In this document: piece after piece, positions 59,047-64,000 of the stretch
Layout: the number at the start of each line of letters is the position of its first letter
Position numbering within the stretch: the stretch's first letter is position 1
Source of the DNA: an uncultured Muribaculaceae bacterium
GTDB lineage: Bacteria; Bacteroidota; Bacteroidia; Bacteroidales; Muribaculaceae
DNA: 64,000 bases
Assembly: GCA_910587075.1 (NCBI GenBank)
Contig: CAJUKE010000002.1
Coordinates: 177,111 to 241,110, forward strand
Direction of reading: 5' to 3'
Translations under genes and position numbers: made by a program
Notes under the pieces: generated by a model
Seen by the model: the letters and a program-made list of their open reading frames with translations, nothing else
Told to the model about the DNA's origin: nothing
Database searches by the model: none

Positions 59047-61266
59047 TTATTCGAGGCGTCGGATTCTGACGGCGTCAAACAGCAGGGTGTTGGCGAGCGG
59101 GTCGATATACACCGGCGATGGCTGGAAGTAAACGAGCTCCAGCCTGTTGGTTCCGGCGGGTAGCTCGATGGCGAGCTGCGAGGAGTAGGTCGATGGGAGC
59201 TGCCAGTCGGTGCCCGTGTCGCGGTTCCACCACGCGGGGGAGAACTGCGGGAACACGAGTATGCCGGCCTCCACGTTGTTGGCTTTGAGCCTGCGCAGGG
59301 CGGTGCGGCGGTGGGGGTTCACAATGCCGAGTCCGCCGGAGTAACGCACGTCCACCAGGTAGCGCCCCGCCGCCGGAGCGTCGAAGTCGAAGCTCACCGA
59401 GCGGTTTTTCCATCGGTTCGACTCCACAACCCGCGCGGCGGTTTTCTTGTCGTTGATGAGCCGTGTGCCCCCGGCGGCGATGTCGGTGGCTTTGATTATT
59501 GTTTCCCATCCGGCTGGCACCGTTATGTGCGGTCGGGTGGCGAAGCCGGGCACTCCATCCGCGGCGGTGGCGGCGAACTGAGTCGCCGTTAGGCAGGTAG
59601 GGCGCGGGGCTTCATATTCGGTGCTGATGCTTACCTGCTCCAGCGCGCCGTCGACGTATATCTCGAACGCGTCAGCCGCGTTGTCGCCCGGCATCGCGAG
59701 GCGCGCTTTGAGCTTCGACACCCAGTCGGCCCCCGGGGTGGGGGGGAGCGACGCCTGTTCCGGCGTGTCGGCTACCTTCCCCGGGTCGGCGGCGGCGCCG
59801 GCGAGCGTTATGGTTATTTCGTGGCGCCCCTCCAGCGAGGCCGGAATGAATGGTGATGCGGGTTTGCCGTCGAGGGTGAATGTGGCGAGCGCCCGCCCCG
59901 TGCCTGTTATGGTTATGTCGAGCGTGGACCCGCGGTAGCGGAGGCCGCGTATGGTTTTGTCGGCGGGGAGTTCCGGCGGCACGGCCGGGGAAAGATACAT
60001 CCCTTCCGGCGCGAATTTTGCCCCGAGGAATCCTCGGAGTATGAGCGACCCTATCGGCCTCGCCGCTTCGTGGACCAGTTGCCCCCGATTGGCAATCCGC
60101 TGGTCGCATAGCGACTTCGCTCGGCCTGCGATCAGCGCCGACACGGCGGCGGAGTAGGCCGTCTCGTTGCCGGTGGCGGCCATCGCGGCCATCCACATCA
60201 CGCGCGGCAGCGTCGGCGGCATCTCCGTGGCCGACACGCTGTCGCCATCCCACGCCGGGGTTAGAACCGGCGCGCCGAAGGGTGGGGCGGGGGTGTTGGC
60301 GGCTATTGAGGCCGCCATGGCTTCGGAGGCAGTGCCGCCGAGTATGGCCACGGCCTGCGCGGCGTTGTCGGCGCCCTGGAGCCTCACGGGGCAGGCCGGG
60401 TTGCCGTAGAGCAGCGCGCCGTAGCGCCCCGTGCGCGGGTTCCACAGCTCCCGGTTTACAGCCTCGCGGAGCGCTGCCGCCGGGTAGGCGATGCCCGACT
60501 CGCGTCCGCTCGCCGAGGCTATCTGCTCCAGCCGGAGCAGAGCGGCGTGGTAGGCGGCGTTCTCCGCCAGGGTCATCGTCTGGTAGAGCTCCACGGGACC
60601 CATCCAGTCGGGGAAGCGGCTCCCCGGGTTGGCGAGGTAGCGGGGTACCCCCTCGAAAAGGCCCGTCGTGCGGTTGAGCGCCATGCGGGTGTCAAGTTCG
60701 AGTGTCTGCCGGGCAGATGAGAGCACCTGGCGGGTCCACCGCTCGTCGCCCACCGCGAGCGCCGTTTCAGCCGCCGCCATGAGCCATTGGGCGTTACCCC
60801 TGACCACCGGCCAACTGTAGCGCGGCAGCTCGGGTGGCACCGGCAGACCGTTGCGCGTGGCGGCTTCGAGCAGTGCCGCGCCCCGCTCGGCGGGGAGCGG
60901 GTTGACGAACAGGGCGTAGGGAGTGTAGGGCCTCCATTTGGCGGGGGCGGTGTCGGAGGCCGCTTCGAGGCGGTAAAGGAACGGGAGCAGCGGGGCGTCG
61001 CTCTCGAAGGTGGCCACACCCGGTTTCGGGCTTGGGGCCGTGAGTACGGCGACCACCCGGCCGTCGCGGCGAACCTCAGCCGTGGAGTCCGACGTAACGA
61101 ACACAGCATCACCGCCATGGAAGCTCGCGCTTCCGGCGGTGATGCTGTAACTTTCGGTGTGCCAGCCATCGGCTGCGGGCGAGGCGGCTCGCTCCCCGCG
61201 GCAGGCGGGAAGAATCGCGAGCGCCGCGGCGCCCAGTGCCGCCGATATGCCGACCGAGATTCTTAT
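59047..61266 (-). CDS. Putative (alpha/alpha)6 glycosidase lipoprotein without a standard start codon
   Basis: About 739 residues if counted from an ATA at 61266. The N-terminus RISVGISAALGAAALAILPAC is a good lipoprotein signal with lipobox LPAC (residues quoted end at Cys). Between the C1 peptidase TAA (61275-61273) and the lipobox the frame has no ATG, GTG or TTG, only ATA, ATC and a CTG; the first GTG (61104) would discard the signal. The body has the repeated helices of MGH1-like/GH37/GH63-type glycosidases (SWPVVRGNAQWLMAAAETAL, ELWNPRTGRYGALLYGNP), then beta domains including a CBM-like C-terminus. Substrate is not known. The neighbouring GH13 suggests glucan use. Confidence 0.68.
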   Translation of the reverse strand: MRISVGISAALGAAALAILPACRGERAASPAADGWHTESYSITAGSASFHGGDAVFVTSDSTAEVRRDGRVVAVLTAPSPKPGVATFESDAPLLPFLYRLEAASDTAPAKWRPYTPYALFVNPLPAERGAALLEAATRNGLPVPPELPRYSWPVVRGNAQWLMAAAETALAVGDERWTRQVLSSARQTLELDTRMALNRTTGLFEGVPRYLANPGSRFPDWMGPVELYQTMTLAENAAYHAALLRLEQIASASGRESGIAYPAAALREAVNRELWNPRTGRYGALLYGNPACPVRLQGADNAAQAVAILGGTASEAMAASIAANTPAPPFGAPVLTPAWDGDSVSATEMPPTLPRVMWMAAMAATGNETAYSAAVSALIAGRAKSLCDQRIANRGQLVHEAARPIGSLILRGFLGAKFAPEGMYLSPAVPPELPADKTIRGLRYRGSTLDITITGTGRALATFTLDGKPASPFIPASLEGRHEITITLAGAAADPGKVADTPEQASLPPTPGADWVSKLKARLAMPGDNAADAFEIYVDGALEQVSISTEYEAPRPTCLTATQFAATAADGVPGFATRPHITVPAGWETIIKATDIAAGGTRLINDKKTAARVVESNRWKNRSVSFDFDAPAAGRYLVDVRYSGGLGIVNPHRRTALRRLKANNVEAGILVFPQFSPAWWNRDTGTDWQLPSTYSSQLAIELPAGTNRLELVYFQPSPVYIDPLANTLLFDAVRIRRLE

Positions 61267-61272
61267 GACTCT

Positions 61273-62502
61273 TTACTTTTTGATTTTCTTAGCGATAACG
61301 CCGGGAATGGCCTCTTTGTTGACGTAGATGTTAACGGTTTTGGCCAGGAAGTAAGGCTCGGAAACGTAGATATAGCCGTCGTAAACCTGGTTGGTGTCCC
61401 AGGAGTTCTTCACCTTGTAGTAGCGCTTGCCATTCTGGTCGGTGGCGACACCCACGATCTCCATACCGTGGTCGTCGGTGGTTTCCTGGCGGTCGAACAT
61501 CTCCTGGCGCGACTCCTGGGTTACCTCGATTTCGTCAACCGGGCCCTTGAAGTCGAACTGCGCGTCGGAGCGCTCCTTGTCGCTGAGGTGTACCCAGCGC
61601 GAGAGCTCGGTGCCCTCCATATCGGCGGCGGTGCGCTCCTTGGGCATCACGGCGAAGCCCTCCTTCCATTTGAAGCCACCCTCGCTGACGTCGGCTGCCC
61701 ACACTACGGGGTACCCCTTCTCGATTGCGTTGTCGACAACCTGCTTCATCTCCTCCATGGGGAGGTTGACCGAGGGGTACCAGAGCCAGTTGTCGGGCAC
61801 CTCGATGGCGAAGCTCTCGTAGAAAGGGTGGTGGGTGAAGGATGTTATCGACACATAGTCGGCGGGTTTGATGGGGAGCGCGTCGGCATACGAGCGGGGG
61901 GTGTAGGTTTTCCCTCCTACGGTGAACGTTTCGGGCACCTCGCCCAGGTAGGCGTCGAGGATGGCCTCGTACCCGCGGCGCCACGCTGTCGAGACGCGTT
62001 TGTTGGGCTTCGCGGCCACCGCTTTGAGGTAGGCCGAGAGTACGGCGTCGAGCTCGCCGTGGACGTGCTTGTCCTCGCCGTAGGCTATGCCGGGATATGC
62101 CTCCTCGGGCACTGCTCCATACATACGCCATACATAGGGCACGTCGGCCGTCGAGCCTCCGGCGGCGAAATTGGTTTGGCCGTAGAGGCGCATGAAGCGG
62201 TCGGCCTTGTCGAGGTAGCACTGGCGCACGGTGTACATCTCGCTGAGGTCGAGCGAGTCGCCCCCTTGGCGCAGAATCTCGTCCTCGAAGAACGATGTCC
62301 CGGCGAAGCACCAGCAGGTGCCGCTCTTGTTCTGGTCCTTCACGGAGGTGTGGGGGAGCACTTTCACATCGGTGAACACGAACACCGAGTCGGCCTTTAC
62401 CGATGCGGAGTCGGCCGGGGCCGGGTCGGCGGCGATGGCCGCCGAAGCGGAAGCCGCCATGAGGGCGAGCGCCGCGAGGCGCTGGTTTTTGTTGTATGCC
62501 AT
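61273..62502 (-). CDS. Secreted C1B-type cysteine peptidase (bleomycin hydrolase-like)
   Basis: 409 residues. Signal peptide (RLAALALMAASASAAIAA). Papain-fold catalytic residues: Q57 and C63 in KDQNKSGTCWCFAG, H345 in DDHGMEIVG and N366 in VKNSWDTN. The spacing fits the C1B aminopeptidase C/bleomycin hydrolase branch, with a Bacteroidales-type leader for export. It is the first gene of a run with the glycosidase and GH13 genes. Its promoter box lies about 300 bp upstream, beyond a MITE-like palindrome. ATG start. Confidence 0.9.
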   Translation of the reverse strand: MAYNKNQRLAALALMAASASAAIAADPAPADSASVKADSVFVFTDVKVLPHTSVKDQNKSGTCWCFAGTSFFEDEILRQGGDSLDLSEMYTVRQCYLDKADRFMRLYGQTNFAAGGSTADVPYVWRMYGAVPEEAYPGIAYGEDKHVHGELDAVLSAYLKAVAAKPNKRVSTAWRRGYEAILDAYLGEVPETFTVGGKTYTPRSYADALPIKPADYVSITSFTHHPFYESFAIEVPDNWLWYPSVNLPMEEMKQVVDNAIEKGYPVVWAADVSEGGFKWKEGFAVMPKERTAADMEGTELSRWVHLSDKERSDAQFDFKGPVDEIEVTQESRQEMFDRQETTDDHGMEIVGVATDQNGKRYYKVKNSWDTNQVYDGYIYVSEPYFLAKTVNIYVNKEAIPGVIAKKIKK

Positions 62503-62524
62503 GATATGGAAATGTGGTTTGGCT

Positions 62525-62710
62525 TAAGTAGGTCGTGGAAATTATTTTATACTTCCGACGAGAGGGTTTTTAGCCGGATTTTTCTCGAAGATGAAGGAGT
62601 GTAGCGAGCTACACGACTGAAGATGAGAGATAAAGACGGCAAAAAGACTCCGTCTGAAGTATAAAAAACAAAATAATTCATAGTTTGTAATAATTTTCAC
62701 GACCTACTTA
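62525..62710. mobile_element. 186-bp MITE-like palindromic element
   Basis: Terminal inverted repeats of 22 bp (62525-62546 and 62689-62710) match with one mismatch and begin taagtaggtcgtg. The inversion continues inward (ttttatacttc / gaagtataaaa and a gacg/cgtc block), and the centre has a perfect 7-bp hairpin gtgtagc-GA-gctacac (62599-62614). No coding capacity. No clear target duplication is visible. It lies 22 bp upstream of the C1 peptidase ATG. Confidence 0.8.
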
Positions 62711-62799
62711 TATTATATATGTGTGAGCTTGCGGCGGGGAGGGCCTTTCGCGGGGAGCTCCCCGGTGCTCCGGCGGGAGGGTTCCGCCGGGTCGCACTG

Positions 62800-62807
62800 C
62801 AAAATTA
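62800..62807 (-). promoter_or_regulatory. -7 box for the C1 peptidase gene (TAATTTTG)
   Basis: The minus strand reads TAATTTTGCA. It is divergent from the rplM promoter 34 bp away. The MITE-like element sits between it and the ATG. Confidence 0.5.
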
Positions 62808-62817
62808 CTAAAAAATA

Positions 62818-62848
62818 TTGGATATTAGGCTGAAAATGCGTAACTTTG
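62818..62848 (+). promoter_or_regulatory. Promoter of rplM-rpsI (TTG - 20 bp - TAACTTTG)
   Basis: TAACTTTG at 62841-62848 with TTG at 62818-62820. Exact -7 consensus. Confidence 0.7.
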
Positions 62849-62958
62849 CCGCTCGATTGCCGTAGCAGGCAGTCGCGGCATATGCCCGGCCGGGGCCTTT
62901 GGCCTGGCCCCTGTTGAGGCCGCCGTTAGCTATTTATTTATTAACCAACTTATTAGAA
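62849..62958 (+). ncRNA. Structured leader of rplM (candidate r-protein autoregulatory leader)
   Basis: A 110-nt leader with no gene, containing ggggcc/ggccc-type stems (around 62893-62911). Autoregulatory leaders upstream of L13 genes are known in several phyla, including Bacteroidia; match to a defined family was not verified. Confidence 0.4.
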
Positions 62959-63438
62959 GTGGATACTTTAAGCTACAAAACCATTACCCCCAACGCCCAG
63001 AGCGTTAAGAAAGAATGGGTGGTGATCGACGCTACCGACCAGGTGCTCGGTCGTCTCTGCTCGAAGGTCGCCAAGATTCTTCGCGGCAAGAACAAGCCGA
63101 GCTACTCCCCCTTCGTGGAGTGCGGCGACAACGTAATCATCATCAACGCCGACAAGGTCGTCCTCACCGGCAAGAAATGGACCGACCGCATTTACTACAC
63201 TTACACCGGCTACCCCGGCGGTCAGCGCGAGCTCACCCCCGAAGTGCTCATGAAGAAGTCCTACAACAAGCACCTCAAGCCCGGTATGCACCCCCTGTAC
63301 CTCCGCGTGGTTAAGGGCATGCTCCCCAAGAACCGTCTTGGCCGCAAGCTCATCAAGAACCTCCACGTTTACAACGGCCCCGACTACCCCCAGAACGGTA
63401 TCGAGGTGAAGGTGCTCGACATCAACACCGTTAAGTAA
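62959..63438 (+). CDS. rplM: 50S ribosomal protein L13
   Basis: 159 residues from a GTG start (DTLSYKTITPNAQSVKKEW), which matches the Bacteroidales start of L13. Core features are VVIDATDQVLGRLCSKVAKI, GDNVIIINADKVVLTGKKW, and the C-terminal GMLPKNRLGRKLIKNLHVY. It is an early-assembling large-subunit protein. The frame opens upstream, but only within the leader. rpsI follows after 31 bp, the usual operon. Confidence 0.97.
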   Translation: MDTLSYKTITPNAQSVKKEWVVIDATDQVLGRLCSKVAKILRGKNKPSYSPFVECGDNVIIINADKVVLTGKKWTDRIYYTYTGYPGGQRELTPEVLMKKSYNKHLKPGMHPLYLRVVKGMLPKNRLGRKLIKNLHVYNGPDYPQNGIEVKVLDINTVK

Positions 63439-63469
63439 GTGAAACGCCAAATCTTCTGAACATCATCTT

Positions 63470-64000
<531 letters not shown>

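Noticed and set aside
60787..62604. 605-codon plus-strand frame opposite the glycosidase and C1 peptidase genes
   Set aside because: Antisense shadow; the minus strand carries the catalytic motifs.

Overview
This window looks like chromosome from a high-G+C member of the Bacteroidales, most likely a Muribaculaceae-type gut anaerobe. The case rests on type III glutamine synthetase, LL-diaminopimelate aminotransferase, DUF4271 and DUF3256 proteins, the large second-type PurF, SusA-like GH13, secreted proteins with type IX-secretion-like tails, and repeated Bacteroidetes -7 boxes (TAnnTTTG) in place of sigma-70 promoters. The genus is not established. No complete transposase, integrase, CRISPR array, tRNA or rRNA gene was seen.

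Layout. 1-1381: remnant of an outer-membrane beta-barrel gene, cut at its 5' end. 1533-7934 (minus): purF, type III glutamine synthetase, dapL and dapF, i.e. nitrogen, purine and lysine/peptidoglycan metabolism. 8305-9084 (minus): ZIP metal transporter. 9199-16812 (plus): double SGNH hydrolase, secreted subtilisin-like protease and a 1230-residue secreted protein. 16930-19064: two membrane proteins. 19137-23255 (plus): lptD and prfB. 23369-32326 (minus): tatD-like, yidD, rnpA, hemD, DUF4271, Na/Pi symporter, yidC, pyrG. This set links membrane-protein insertion, RNase P, heme and CTP synthesis. 32378-33214 (minus): a glycosyltransferase. 33708-43713 (plus): DEAD-box helicase, DUF3256, xseA, xseB, DUF177, rpmF, fabH, era, der, recA, a housekeeping block of RNA, lipid, ribosome and DNA repair genes. 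44124-46097 (minus): greA, HIT protein, thioredoxin-fold lipoprotein. 46713-54413 (plus): five genes for secreted or sorting-tail proteins, the accessory part of the window. 54523-62502 (minus): cardiolipin synthase, SPOR lipoprotein, phosphodiesterase, GH13, six-hairpin glycosidase and C1 peptidase. 62959-63868 (plus): rplM-rpsI.

The most unusual content is non-coding. (i) Three copies of a roughly 100-bp element carry 17-bp hairpins with a GGA loop at both ends. (ii) A second 138-bp repeat occurs in inverted orientation about 3.1 kb apart. It flanks two genes of lower G+C that encode sorting-tail proteins, and it has the same architecture as the first element: two direct CGGAG-centred hairpins about 90 bp apart around a central inverted repeat. 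The two families may form one previously unnoticed superfamily. (iii) A 186-bp MITE-like palindrome sits between the promoter and start of the C1 peptidase gene. (iv) Six promoters share an identical ten-base TAACTTCGCG box that differs from the usual TAnnTTTG.

Oddities in genes include a glycosidase gene with no standard start codon before its lipoprotein signal, release factor 2 without its programmed frameshift, a TlpA-like protein without CXXC, and an SGNH protein whose second domain has lost its catalytic serine.
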